The translations under genes were made by a program, and so were the position numbers. A DNA stretch of 64,000 nt from Ornatilinea apprima (GTDB lineage: Bacteria; Chloroflexota; Anaerolineae; Anaerolineales; Anaerolineaceae). Shown piece after piece: positions 34,153-42,946 of this stretch (position 1 is its first letter; every line of letters begins with the position of its first letter). Under the pieces are notes generated by a model that saw only the letters and a program-made list of their open reading frames with translations, did no database searches and had not been told where the DNA came from. The stretch lies in assembly GCF_001306115.1 (NCBI RefSeq), contig NZ_LGCL01000016.1, positions 1 to 64,000 on the forward strand, given 5' to 3'.

Positions 34153-35892
34153 CTAACCAAGACCAAGCAGTTTTCCTCCCTGAAAGACAATCACCGCGGC
34201 CAACCAGGCCAGCACAAATTGCCCAATAATACTGACCCACATCCACTTGGCGCCAAACTCAGCCCGTTCTGCCGCGACGGCAACCATGCAGGGTGTGTAG
34301 AGCAAAGTGAAGATCATGAAAGCCAGCCCCGCCAATTTGCCATGAGCGCCGCTTGATTGGCGAAACCCTTCTTCAATCGCCAGCATCAGACCGGTCATCG
34401 GTTCTTCCTCTTCTTCTTCAAAGAGGTTAATTCCCACCAGGAGCGGAATGGATTTCACCGTGTCGACCGTTGCGCCAACAAAACTGGTCAGAATGCCGCC
34501 CACATCTTCCAGGAACGTGGTCGGCTCAACTTCTTCTTCCGCCGTTTCTTCAACTTCATAGACCTGAGACATGGTCGAAACCACCACTTCCTTTGCCACA
34601 AACCCGGTGATAATCGATCCGCTGGATTCCCAATTGCCAAAACCTGCCGGGGTGAATATCGGGGCAATCATCCGTGAAACAGCGGCAAAGGCGCTGTCGC
34701 CAACATTGATCTGGGCAAACTGATTTGATGAATTGACCGGAATAGCCAGCAAGACCCAAATGACCACACTGGTACCCAAAATAAGCGTCCACGCCTTCCG
34801 CACAAAAGACGAAGTGCGTTCCCAGGTATTAATCCAGACGCCTTTCAAGGTAGGAATACGGTAGGGCGGCATTTCCATCACGAAAGAACCCTGATGATTG
34901 GTTTTGAACAGCGTGTTTTTCAGTATCAGGCCTAATAATATGGCAACAACAATACCTAACAGATACATTGAGAAGATCACTGTTCCAGCATTTTCGGGGA
35001 AGAAAATCGCCGCGAAAAGGACATACACTGGAAGGCGCGCGCCGCAGCTCATAAAGGGAACTAACAAGCCCGTCAGAATGCGGTCGCGCTCATTCTCGAG
35101 CGTGCGGGTGGCATAGAACGCCGGCACAGTGCATCCAAACCCCACAATCATGGGCAAAAAACTTTTCCCATGCAAGCCCAGCACGTGCATCAAGCGATCC
35201 ATCACAAAAGCCGCGCGAGCCATGTAGCCCGAATCTTCCAGCACAGCGAGCGCCATGTACAGTGACATGAGCACAGGCACAAACACCAGCACTCCCCCTA
35301 CCCCGGCAATCATTCCATCCACCATGAGTGACTCCACCCAGGAACCCGACAAACCCACCAGAGCCAATAAGTCGACCACCCATTTCGTAATTGGGCCGGC
35401 AATCAACCCATCAATCCAATCCAAAAAGGGCGCGGCCACATCGGTAGTGAACTTGAACACAAACCACATCATCAACAGAAAAATGGGAATCCCCAAAACG
35501 CGGTCGGTCACAATCCGGTCAATTCTGTCGGAGAAAGTCATCCGGTTTTGTGTGGAACGCACCACCGTTTCCTGCACCAATCCATGAATCCAGCCATAAC
35601 GGCGGTCAGCGATAATGATGTCAACTTCATCATCGTAGACTTTCCGCAAGCGCGCGGTGCAGGCTTCCACTTTTTCAAAAAGAACAGCAGCATCGGAATG
35701 CTTTTTTACCTGTTCGAGAATATCTTCATCATTTTCCAGCAGTTTTATCGCCAGCCAGCGCGGATTATATTGCCCGGTCAGGTCAGCATTCACTCGAATA
35801 GCTGCCTCTAAAACCGCAATTTCGCGCTCCACGTCTTTCCCATAATTCACCAGCGGTAATTCATTTGCAAACGTCAGCTCTTGCGTCGCCAT
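34153..35892 (-). CDS. feoB: FeoB permease part (GDI region and membrane core)
   Basis: This 579-residue protein corresponds to the part of FeoB that follows the G domain. It begins with the helical GDI-type segment (LPLVNYGKDVEREIAVLEAAI). The membrane core has two Gate regions, the first with GFGCTVPAFYATRTLENERDRI and FMSCGARLPVYVLFAAIFF, the second near VAKEVVVSTMSQVYEVEE. Acidic loops (EETAEEEVEP and LFEEEEEEP) lie on the cytoplasmic side. It imports ferrous iron. The ATG shares one base with the stop codon of the separate GTPase gene (TAATG), so translation is coupled. Splitting FeoB exactly between G and GDI domains is unusual. Confidence 0.92.
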   Translation of the reverse strand: MATQELTFANELPLVNYGKDVEREIAVLEAAIRVNADLTGQYNPRWLAIKLLENDEDILEQVKKHSDAAVLFEKVEACTARLRKVYDDEVDIIIADRRYGWIHGLVQETVVRSTQNRMTFSDRIDRIVTDRVLGIPIFLLMMWFVFKFTTDVAAPFLDWIDGLIAGPITKWVVDLLALVGLSGSWVESLMVDGMIAGVGGVLVFVPVLMSLYMALAVLEDSGYMARAAFVMDRLMHVLGLHGKSFLPMIVGFGCTVPAFYATRTLENERDRILTGLLVPFMSCGARLPVYVLFAAIFFPENAGTVIFSMYLLGIVVAILLGLILKNTLFKTNHQGSFVMEMPPYRIPTLKGVWINTWERTSSFVRKAWTLILGTSVVIWVLLAIPVNSSNQFAQINVGDSAFAAVSRMIAPIFTPAGFGNWESSGSIITGFVAKEVVVSTMSQVYEVEETAEEEVEPTTFLEDVGGILTSFVGATVDTVKSIPLLVGINLFEEEEEEPMTGLMLAIEEGFRQSSGAHGKLAGLAFMIFTLLYTPCMVAVAAERAEFGAKWMWVSIIGQFVLAWLAAVIVFQGGKLLGLG

Positions 35893-36404
35893 TATTTACC
35901 TCCACCTCTTGTTACAATCTCAGCAATGGTTGTCTTTAATTCATCAATGCCTTTTTCTCGACTGGCGACGGTTTGAACAACCGGAATACGCAGGCGATCT
36001 GCCAGCTTGCGGGAATCAATTTTTATTCCACGCGATTCCGCCACATCACTCATATTCAAAACCATAACCACCTTTGCGCCCAATTCAATTACCTGCACTA
36101 CCAGATATAGGTTCCGCTCCAGGTTGGCGGCATCTACAATCGCCACTACCAGATCAGGCTTCTGATGGATGATGAAATCGCGTGCGATCACTTCCTCCAG
36201 CGAAAACGCTGTGAGGCTGTAGGTACCAGGCAAATCGACTACCGTAAAAGAATTTCCATTGTGATTCCAAAGGCCCTCTTTCTTTTCAACAGTCTTCCCC
36301 GGCCAATTGCCAACGTGCTGCCGGGAACCAGTAAGTGCGTTAAAAATTGTGCTTTTCCCTGCATTCGGATTGCCTGCAAGCGCAATCGTTATTTGGTTTT
36401 CCAT
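35892..36404 (-). CDS. feoB: FeoB G-protein domain as a separate protein
   Basis: This 170-residue GTPase carries the G motifs of FeoB: AGNPNAGKSTIFNALTGSRQHVGNWPG (G1 and G2), VDLPGTYSLT (G3), VLNMSDVAE (G4) and VASREKG (G5). ATG 36404 is preferred because AAGGAG lies five bases upstream; the codon at 36422 is not supported. The protein ends right after G5 with a short Gly-rich tail and stops at TAATG, where the permease gene starts. It should act with the permease as a two-chain ferrous iron transporter. No frameshift signature is visible at the junction. Confidence 0.93.
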   Translation of the reverse strand: MENQITIALAGNPNAGKSTIFNALTGSRQHVGNWPGKTVEKKEGLWNHNGNSFTVVDLPGTYSLTAFSLEEVIARDFIIHQKPDLVVAIVDAANLERNLYLVVQVIELGAKVVMVLNMSDVAESRGIKIDSRKLADRLRIPVVQTVASREKGIDELKTTIAEIVTRGGGK

Positions 36405-36449
36405 TTTTTCTCCTTCAAACAAGCAAACTTGCCTGTGATTTTTTGCGTA

Positions 36450-36689
36450 TTAAGCCGGTTCAACCATGATCTTATGCGCCATTCCCCGGCCAATCGCCAG
36501 GCGAGAGTCTTTCACGCCCAGAAGCATCGGTCCATCGCACGCCACCTGGATCACGTACACCTCTTCACCGATATTCAAACCAAGGTCTGCCAGGCGTTTT
36601 CGCAGTTCATGGCCACCCTGTATCGAGACCATGCGCACCTTCTCGCCTGAAGCCGCCATCGATAAATTCATCACAGCCACGGGGATCAT
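36450..36689 (-). CDS. feoA: FeoA ferrous iron transport accessory protein
   Basis: This 79-residue SH3-like FeoA protein contains GEKVRMVSIQGGHELRKRLADLGLNIGEEV and VKDSRLAIGRGMAHKIMV, typical of the family. It assists FeoB-mediated ferrous iron uptake. Its start overlaps the stop of the DtxR-FeoA fusion gene (ATGA), and the GTPase part of FeoB follows 45 bases downstream, so all four genes form one operon. Confidence 0.93.
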   Translation of the reverse strand: MIPVAVMNLSMAASGEKVRMVSIQGGHELRKRLADLGLNIGEEVYVIQVACDGPMLLGVKDSRLAIGRGMAHKIMVEPA

Positions 36690-37705
36690 TCAATCACCTC
36701 AACAATCACCTCTTCGGCTTCCGATTTTCTCAAGGAAAGGTTGTACCCTCTCACCGAGAACTCAATGGGATCGCCCAGGGGGGCTACCCGGATCACCCGA
36801 ACGTCGCTGCCTGGCACAACGCCCATGTCCATCATTCGCTGGCGCACCTGGCCTTTCCCTTTAACGCTTACCACAACCCCCTGCTGGCCTACTCGCATTT
36901 TACTTAAGGGCATTTTATGCACAGCTGTGGTTGTTTGTTCTTGGGTTGTCTGGGAATTATTCATCATGCTCACTTCCTCCTGCTTTGCTCCAGCTTCTTC
37001 ATTGGTCTTACGAGAAGGCAACGAATCGATGCCGGTTTGAGTTAGGGATACAAATATTTGGTTTGCGATCTCAACGGTTAATGAAACCATCTGGCCGGCA
37101 TGCGCACGCAGCAGAATTCCCTCCTCCATGATCACTTCAGGAGAAACCTGGCTTCCGATGCGCAATCCGCTTTGCTGCAAAAACTGCAACACGGTGTCAT
37201 TCACTTCCATTCGGCTTAACGTGGCTTTTTGGCCCACCGCCATCGCGGTTAATGGAATTGTTTCAATCACAGGCAGAGCTCCCGATTTTTTGGGAATTGC
37301 ATCTCCCTGTGGATTTTCTGAAGGATAGCCTAAAAACATATCCAGCCGGTCTGCCAGTTCATCCGAGGTGGTGTGCTCCAGCTGGCAGGCAATCTGATGC
37401 GCTTCATCAAAATCAAAACCCAGCTTTGCAACCAGAAACACTTCCCACAGGCGGTGCCGCCGCAAGATGTAGCTGGCTTTTTCCTCTCCTTCGGGGGTCA
37501 GCGACGCGCCTTTATAGGGCTGGTATTGAACCAACCCGTTCTCTTGCAGCTTACGGCACATTTCATTGACCGAAACCGGTGAAATGGAGAAAAATTCAGC
37601 TAGCTTGGACAGCGGAACGGGCTGATTGTCTTTCCATAGACGGGCTATGGTGACAATATACATTTGCATGCTTTCCGTCAGAGATGCCAACGAGTTTTCA
37701 GACAT
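36686..37705 (-). CDS. DtxR-family iron regulator with two FeoA-like domains
   Basis: This 339-residue protein has a winged-helix domain (LTESMQMYIVTIARLWKDNQPVPLSKLAEFF...SVNEMCRKLQENGLVQYQPYKG). A metal-binding and dimerisation domain follows, with RRHRLWEVFLVAKLGF, CQLEHTTSDELADRLDMFLGYP and residues that typically ligate iron. A divergent SH3/FeoA-like domain (about 145-225) and a canonical C-terminal FeoA domain (about 262-338, MRVGQQGVVVSVKGKGQVRQRMMDMG) complete it. Classical DtxR/IdeR proteins are 220-240 residues, so a second FeoA-like module is present. It leads the feo operon and has palindromic boxes next to its start codon, consistent with iron-dependent autorepression. Confidence 0.88.
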   Translation of the reverse strand: MSENSLASLTESMQMYIVTIARLWKDNQPVPLSKLAEFFSISPVSVNEMCRKLQENGLVQYQPYKGASLTPEGEEKASYILRRHRLWEVFLVAKLGFDFDEAHQIACQLEHTTSDELADRLDMFLGYPSENPQGDAIPKKSGALPVIETIPLTAMAVGQKATLSRMEVNDTVLQFLQQSGLRIGSQVSPEVIMEEGILLRAHAGQMVSLTVEIANQIFVSLTQTGIDSLPSRKTNEEAGAKQEEVSMMNNSQTTQEQTTTAVHKMPLSKMRVGQQGVVVSVKGKGQVRQRMMDMGVVPGSDVRVIRVAPLGDPIEFSVRGYNLSLRKSEAEEVIVEVIE

Positions 37706-37707
37706 AA

Positions 37708-37719
37708 AAGGTATACCTT
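37708..37719. promoter_or_regulatory. Palindromic iron box next to the dtxR-feo start
   Basis: AAGGTATACCTT is a perfect 12-bp palindrome two bases upstream of the start codon of the DtxR-FeoA gene. Binding here would overlap the ribosome binding region and the promoter. Confidence 0.65.
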
Positions 37720-37739
37720 AATAATTTATTGAATAATCT

Positions 37740-37763
37740 TTAGGTATGCCTAATAATATTAGG
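37740..37763. promoter_or_regulatory. DtxR/IdeR-like operator of the feo operon
   Basis: TTAGGTATGCCTAA (37740-37753, one mismatched pair) overlaps CCTAAT-AAT-ATTAGG (37749-37763). Both have the TTAGG/CCTAA arms of known DtxR/IdeR boxes. They lie about 35-60 bases upstream of the first gene of the feo operon. Confidence 0.7.
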
Positions 37764-37931
37764 CGTCCTGAGCCTTTCTAGCAATGGAAATAAGTCAGGA
37801 AATCGGCGGACAGATGTCATTTTAACCAGACGAGCTTGTCCGATTAAAAAGCAGGCGCAGACCACTTGCTGGGCGGTATTAGGTTCAATTTTGCGGCCGG
37901 GAACCGACTGATTTTGTTTGGGGAGGGCGGC

Positions 37932-40151
37932 TTACTGAAACAAGCGCAGCGGCTGCTGCACAGCGGGGATGCTGCCGGCCAGTGAGCGCAGCATGCTCTC
38001 ATCGACGCCAAATGGCTTCAGCACCGTGTCTGCGGCGCGGATGAGCAGCTCTTCGTACTGGCGCACGTTGATGGCGTTAATGGGCGGCGGCTCGGGCAGA
38101 TCCCAGGCGTGCACTCCCGGACTGCCCAGAGTATACAGAAACCGCACCTTTTGGCCGGGGCTTAGTGTTTTGCCAATTTTGGTTAGCTGCATGGCAGCCA
38201 GCGCACCCGGTGAGGGCGTGCGGTAGGCCTCCAGCTCGCGGCTGAGGCGCTGCGCCACCAGCAGATCTTCCAGCGGCACGCGGAACCTGCGCAGATCGTC
38301 CAGGCGGCAGCGGAAAATCCGCACAGCCCCCCAGGCCAGCTCCTGCGCACCCTCATCCCCCGGCCAATCCAGTTGGGCCAGGTGTTCAATGAGTTCCATT
38401 TGAACGCGAGCGATAAAGGCCGGCGTGTCGCGGCGGCGGGCCTCAATGCCGCGCACCTTAATCTCCCCGCTCTGAAAGACACCAAAATAGCGGTTGCCCA
38501 CCGGCACACGCTCGTCCATGCGGGAGGGTAGAAAACAAACCCACTTGTAAACGCCATCCAGCACAATCGGCAGTCCGGTGCGGTCCAAAATGCGCTCCAA
38601 CAGCTCTTCAAAATCACCGGGCTGGCTGGCGCCTGGCTTGGCAATCCACAGACCGTCCACATACATGTGCAGCAGATCAAACCCCAGGTCTTCGGCGGTT
38701 TCTTTGGCGCGCAGCAGCGCCTCGCGGCCGGTGTCAGTGACGGCCTCGTGCGAGGTGATCTGACCAAAACGGGCATTTTTATAGCCCAGGTAGCCAAAGC
38801 AGGTAACCAGCAGCCATTTGTGGGCCGAGATGCGCGCGCGATCAAGGCGGCGGCGCGGGTCCCAGGCGGGCAAGCGGCTCATGCGCTGCTTGAGCAGCAC
38901 GCGCTTCATCAGCAGCGGAGAAAGCGTCTGTGGCACCAGGCCGGGCGGATCCAGCGACTCTTGCAGGTTTTTGCCGGGGCGGGTTTCCGGCGAGATGTTG
39001 GCGCAAACCATGATGCTGGGGTACATGGAGACGAAGTCGATTTCGGCCACGTTGGCGTGCAGGCCGATGGTGGGCTGGTAGACCATGCCGCCGCGATCGC
39101 CGCGCAGCAGGTCGAGAGCTGAGCGGTCAGGCTCCACCTGCTGCTTGTGCCAGGGCACCAGAATCTGGTTGCGCAGGGCTACCACCATCTGCATGGCCGA
39201 AATACCCGTTCCCGGCGAAAGGCGCGCCGCGCCCTGCACCGGCAGGCAGGTTACCCGCGCGCTTTCCAGCACGCCGGGTAGTTCGTAATCTTTCCAGAGC
39301 ATGGCGTTGCGCCGGTCGATGTGCAGGCGGCCAAATAAGTGAACCTGCTGGCCTCGAAAGACCACCCGCCCATAAGAAAAGTAAGAGCGCTCGGGGCGGA
39401 ACACAGCGCGGCGCTGCTCGTCGCGGTTGAAGGGCAGGTCTACATGCCACTCGGTGGCCAGCTCTTGCAGGTAGGGCAGCAGCCAGGTGTCGCCCCAGTC
39501 GGTCAGAATTACATCGGGGTCGAGACGGGTAAGCGCCACGCGCAGATTGATCAGCAAAGGGCGGGCAGGCTGGAGAGAAAGGCGTGAAGAGCGGCCATCG
39601 CAGCGCACGATCAGCGCGCTGGGCGGGGCGTGGTCGGGGTTTACGTCTGGCTCCAGCTCCATCACGCGCAGAGGCGGCGGCTCGGGGTCGGTGTCCCAGG
39701 GGGTGTCGAGCGCCTCGATGTCTTCCACCCAGCCGTCAGGGCTGGCCTGCACGCGGCATTTGACCAGCGGAAACGTGCCGTAGTGGCTGCCGTGACGGAT
39801 GGTGAGCGGCACGTCCACGTCGTAATACGTCAGGTCAGGAAATTCACTCTCCAAATCGCGGAAGAGGGCAAACTGGTCGTGGGGGTGCTGCACCTCCACA
39901 GCCAGCAAGGTTTCAGGCCGGGGTTCGAATAAATCGCGGCGCACGGCCTGCCCCAACCGCAGCAGTCCGCTGCGCTTTTCCAGCCAGGTGCAGGCCGCCC
40001 GCAGGCGCGTCGCCTCGCCCTTGACATAAAACGTAACCGGAAACCGCTGGCGAAACATGCGCCGATGGCCGTCATCCCCCACCAGCCACAGGCAGACCCC
40101 CCCATTGGGATCGTCGTATAAATCGAGAAGCCAACCGGTAAATTCATTCAT
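37932..40151 (-). CDS. B-family DNA polymerase homologue with altered active site
   Basis: This 739-residue protein aligns by eye with family B DNA polymerases. Motif A is EIDFVSMYPSIM (Asp372). Motif B is represented by AHKWLLVTCFGYLGYKNARFG, and the KxY-type block by NRYFGVFQSGEIKVRGIEARRRDTP. Motif C, normally YGDTDS, reads MYVDGLW (around Asp499), so the second catalytic aspartate is absent. The N-terminal exonuclease region lacks a clear DIE motif (VMELEPD) and shows only a modified second motif (TDWGDTWLLPYL). It may be an inactive or highly modified polymerase with a structural role. It overlaps the upstream 88-residue gene by eight bases. Confidence 0.85.
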   Translation of the reverse strand: MNEFTGWLLDLYDDPNGGVCLWLVGDDGHRRMFRQRFPVTFYVKGEATRLRAACTWLEKRSGLLRLGQAVRRDLFEPRPETLLAVEVQHPHDQFALFRDLESEFPDLTYYDVDVPLTIRHGSHYGTFPLVKCRVQASPDGWVEDIEALDTPWDTDPEPPPLRVMELEPDVNPDHAPPSALIVRCDGRSSRLSLQPARPLLINLRVALTRLDPDVILTDWGDTWLLPYLQELATEWHVDLPFNRDEQRRAVFRPERSYFSYGRVVFRGQQVHLFGRLHIDRRNAMLWKDYELPGVLESARVTCLPVQGAARLSPGTGISAMQMVVALRNQILVPWHKQQVEPDRSALDLLRGDRGGMVYQPTIGLHANVAEIDFVSMYPSIMVCANISPETRPGKNLQESLDPPGLVPQTLSPLLMKRVLLKQRMSRLPAWDPRRRLDRARISAHKWLLVTCFGYLGYKNARFGQITSHEAVTDTGREALLRAKETAEDLGFDLLHMYVDGLWIAKPGASQPGDFEELLERILDRTGLPIVLDGVYKWVCFLPSRMDERVPVGNRYFGVFQSGEIKVRGIEARRRDTPAFIARVQMELIEHLAQLDWPGDEGAQELAWGAVRIFRCRLDDLRRFRVPLEDLLVAQRLSRELEAYRTPSPGALAAMQLTKIGKTLSPGQKVRFLYTLGSPGVHAWDLPEPPPINAINVRQYEELLIRAADTVLKPFGVDESMLRSLAGSIPAVQQPLRLFQ

Positions 40152-40410
40152 CGCGCGGCCGGGAAAACTCTTCTACCTGGGCGCGCAGGCGCATCACTTC
40201 TTTGTGCTGCTCAAGCAGCATGGCCAGCAGAAAAGTTTCCATCGGCAGCGCATCGGCAGCGTACGAAGCGGCGGCCAGATGCAAGCGCGCAGAGGCAAAC
40301 AAATCGTCGAGCACCTTCTGATCACTGCGCCGCAAAGCACGGCGAAAGCGGTTGAAGGATTCTTGCTCGCGGTAGAACGCGTCGGTGATGGTGGGTAATG
40401 TCCGCCCCAT
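40144..40410 (-). CDS. Small helical protein in the polymerase operon
   Basis: This 88-residue protein is predicted to be mostly helical (TDAFYREQESFNRFRRALRRSDQKVLDDLFASARLHLAAASYAAD). No domain is recognised. Ribosome binding site GGAGG lies nine bases before the ATG, and the stop overlaps the polymerase start by eight bases, so it is a genuine operon member rather than a chance frame. A role as a small subunit or adaptor for the polymerase-like protein is an inference from position only. Confidence 0.65.
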   Translation of the reverse strand: MGRTLPTITDAFYREQESFNRFRRALRRSDQKVLDDLFASARLHLAAASYAADALPMETFLLAMLLEQHKEVMRLRAQVEEFSRPRDE

Positions 40411-40424
40411 AACAATAAACCTCC

Positions 40425-40994
40425 TTAAAAGGGCAGCGGCGGCTGCACAATGCCCGTCGGCAGCGCCGGCGCCTGTTCTTCCTCCAACTCAACAATTTCG
40501 CGAACGTTCTGGATTTCCTCCATCAGGCGCTCCAGTAATGCAACGCGTTCCGGGTTAAGGCGCGGCGGGCGCGCGCTGACCACCACAATCGCCTCGCTGC
40601 TCAGGCGGCGCAAGTGGCGCAGGCAGATTTCCAGCAGGCGATGGGCCTCTTTGAGGGTTACATTTTCATCGTAGAAAGTGCCCAGCAGATCGCAAACCAG
40701 CAGCGGCGCGGTGCCAGCAGAAGCCTCGCTCAACAGCGCTACCACCTGGTAGCAGCTAAAGGCGCGAGAGAGATGGATGCGCTCCAGGGCTTCTTCTACA
40801 CGCGGTGTGCGGCGGCGGATGGATTTGGCCATGCGGTAGACATCCAGCATGTTGCCGCCGTCAAAAACGCGCAGCGTGCCTCTTAACGACAGCATGGCGG
40901 CCATCTCCAGCATTTGCGCGCGCGCGGCGCGCGGGGAGATCACCAGGGATAGCTGCTGCAGATCAGGAACAGGGACTAATGCGCTCTCGTTCAT
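40425..40994 (-). CDS. RecA/Rad51-like protein without P-loop
   Basis: In this 189-residue protein the layout resembles the core of a RecA/Rad51 or RadA fold after the Walker A strand. LRVFDGGNMLDVYRMAKSIRR is followed by ERIHLSRAFSCYQVVALLSEA, then TAPLLVCDLLGTFYDENVTLKEA, which occupies the Walker B position, and LRRLSSEAIVVVSARPPR. No GxxxxGK[ST] motif is present, so ATP binding is unlikely. The C-terminus is acidic and Pro-rich. It is the first gene of the operon with the small helical protein and the polymerase homologue. The Rad51-like reading is a distant resemblance judged by eye. Confidence 0.6.
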   Translation of the reverse strand: MNESALVPVPDLQQLSLVISPRAARAQMLEMAAMLSLRGTLRVFDGGNMLDVYRMAKSIRRRTPRVEEALERIHLSRAFSCYQVVALLSEASAGTAPLLVCDLLGTFYDENVTLKEAHRLLEICLRHLRRLSSEAIVVVSARPPRLNPERVALLERLMEEIQNVREIVELEEEQAPALPTGIVQPPLPF

Positions 40995-41100
40995 CTCACC
41001 ATCCGTTGTTTTGCTTCAATGATAGCACGTTAGTTCTAATTAAACAACGAATTGAAAGAACTGAATCGAGATTAAAAGCGCGATTTCAAGAAAGGGGATT

Positions 41101-42066
41101 TTAGAGCTGGCGTGGATCCGGCTGTTGGGGTGCAGGCGGGCGGGCCGTGCCGCAGACGTGGCAAGACGTTTCGCCCGCATCAAAAGACACCCCGCAGGTA
41201 GGGCAGTTGGTATAGCGGTCCCAGGCACCCTCCAGAGCAATGCGCGCTTCGAGCTGGCGCTGCTTCTCGCTCAGGTAGCTGGCTTCAACGGCCTCGGCGG
41301 TTTGCTTGATCACCTTCCAGGCGCGTTCGTTGAGCTTGAGGTTGCCAGCCACTTTTGCCAGCTCAGAGCCCTCATCCAGCACTTCACCGGCTTTGGAGAT
41401 CACGTCGCCAGGGCCAGCCATTGAAAGCTTTTTCTTGGCCAGCAGTTCCAGGCCATCGGCGGCAATGTCGAGCAGCTTCTTGCCGCCATCTTTAATCGTT
41501 TGCAGAATTCCGTGCGATGTCAAATCGCTGACTTTAACCTGGGTGCCGTTATTCACGTCCGACAGGTGCACCGTTAAAGCGGGCACCGCCTGAAATCCAT
41601 CGGTGACCAACAGCACGTTCACCACCAGCGCGTCAGCGTCGCCAGACACACTGACGCGGGTGCGTTCGTTGGTGAACTCAGTGCGCAGCGGATCCACCAG
41701 GTCAGAGGGCTTGACCCCCTGCCAGAAAGCAGTATTGTCGGTGGCGACCATGGTCGCCGCCGCGCCAATGCCGGCCGCGCCCGCCAAAGCGGTGAGCACG
41801 TCTTCAGCCCCATCCTCCCCCGCAGGGTTCTCCGCCGCGGCCTGGGCCAGCGAGACCCTGATCTTTTCCAGGCGCGCGCGGTCCGCTTGATGGCGGTTGA
41901 GAATTTCGCCCTTACGGTCCAGCGCTTTGGGCAGATCGGCGGGTTTAAAGGTCTGCGCGAAGAAGTCCTGGTCGCGCTCGTCCAGCGCGCAGAAGATAGC
42001 CTTCTGATCGTCGTTTAATACAGCGGTTTGTTCCAAACTCAGTTTTGAAAGGGGCGACTCTTCCAT
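41101..42066 (-). CDS. Zinc-ribbon protein of unknown function
   Basis: This 321-residue soluble protein has an N-terminal helical segment (DDQKAIFCALDERDQDFFAQTFKPADLPKALDRK), an Ala/Gly-rich hydrophobic patch (about 93-107), a central region, and a C-terminal zinc ribbon with CPTCGVSFDAGETSCHVCG (four cysteines). I do not recognise the family. The zinc ribbon suggests protein or nucleic acid contacts. AGGTG lies eight bases before the ATG. It is divergent from the methyltransferase at 42355 and is separated by about 100 bases from the RecA-like gene, so operon membership is uncertain. Confidence 0.7.
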   Translation of the reverse strand: MEESPLSKLSLEQTAVLNDDQKAIFCALDERDQDFFAQTFKPADLPKALDRKGEILNRHQADRARLEKIRVSLAQAAAENPAGEDGAEDVLTALAGAAGIGAAATMVATDNTAFWQGVKPSDLVDPLRTEFTNERTRVSVSGDADALVVNVLLVTDGFQAVPALTVHLSDVNNGTQVKVSDLTSHGILQTIKDGGKKLLDIAADGLELLAKKKLSMAGPGDVISKAGEVLDEGSELAKVAGNLKLNERAWKVIKQTAEAVEASYLSEKQRQLEARIALEGAWDRYTNCPTCGVSFDAGETSCHVCGTARPPAPQQPDPRQL

Positions 42067-42354
42067 TTTATTTACACCTGCCTGATATGCAAGAAATTAT
42101 AACTGATTTCAATCTCACTTCGTTTTGAATTCACGTTAATTATTTTCGCTTAAACCAGCTGTGCAAGACAATATCCAAGAGAATCCTTAACCCTACAAAC
42201 GGAAATGAATCCGCTTGCCAGTGGGGTTGATTGACAATATTTTGGATCTGACCAACGCTATTTGAGTGGTATTCGTGCTAACATGTTTTTATAGGGAGCT
42301 GATATCCAAATTGAGAAGCCAGATTCCTTGTGAATCAACACTGCGGGGTGTGAG

Positions 42355-42843
42355 ATGTGGAACAAAAAAATGGTGTTCCTTTCTATTCCGCTAACCATTT
42401 TTGCGGTAGCACAAATTTTGCTTGCCTTTCTTTTATACAACCCGCAAGCGAATGAAACGGTGATCAACGCGGGGTGGGCAATCCTGTTTCTCTCCGCCGT
42501 TTTTGGCTGGCTGCCAATCTTCACTTTTCGCGCAAAGGGCGGGGTTAAAGGCCGGGGGTATATTCAAACGACCGTCCTGGTAGATAGCGGAATTTACGCC
42601 ATCGTCAGGCATCCACAGTATTTAGCAGGCATCTTGATCAATATCGCGCTGGCCCTGATTTCGCAGCATGGGTTGGTTGCTCTTACAGGCGTGGCTGCGG
42701 CAGTGCTTTACTACCTGGGTATCTTTGATGAAGAAAAGGGCTGTATCGAGAAATTCGGGGAGGAGTACATCCAATACATGAAAAGAGTTCCCCGGATTAA
42801 TTTCATCTTGGGTATCTTCCGCATTTTATTGAATCGTCATTAA
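42355..42843 (+). CDS. Isoprenylcysteine carboxyl methyltransferase-like membrane protein
   Basis: This 162-residue protein has about four membrane segments and the C-terminal SAM-binding signature of the ICMT/PEMT family: GIYAIVRHPQYLAGIL (about 80-95) and DEEKGCIEKFGEEYIQYMKRVP (about 125-146). Such proteins methylate isoprenyl-cysteine or phospholipid headgroups in eukaryotes. Bacterial members have diverse, mostly unknown substrates. The start has a GGTG-type site a few bases upstream. It is monocistronic, with about 100 bases to the next gene. Confidence 0.88.
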   Translation: MWNKKMVFLSIPLTIFAVAQILLAFLLYNPQANETVINAGWAILFLSAVFGWLPIFTFRAKGGVKGRGYIQTTVLVDSGIYAIVRHPQYLAGILINIALALISQHGLVALTGVAAAVLYYLGIFDEEKGCIEKFGEEYIQYMKRVPRINFILGIFRILLNRH

Positions 42844-42946
42844 GCTGCATCACAGATGACTATCTTAAGCGCGACCGGGGGTTTCCTTTTCTCCACTTTC
42901 GTCGCTAGAATAAGAATGAAATCATTGATTGCGTGAGGAGGAAAAT

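Noticed and set aside
35890-35894. FeoB junction as a sequencing frameshift
   Set aside because: The stop and start overlap cleanly (TAATG), both halves are complete and upstream genes of the operon overlap in a similar way. It is still worth checking in reads.
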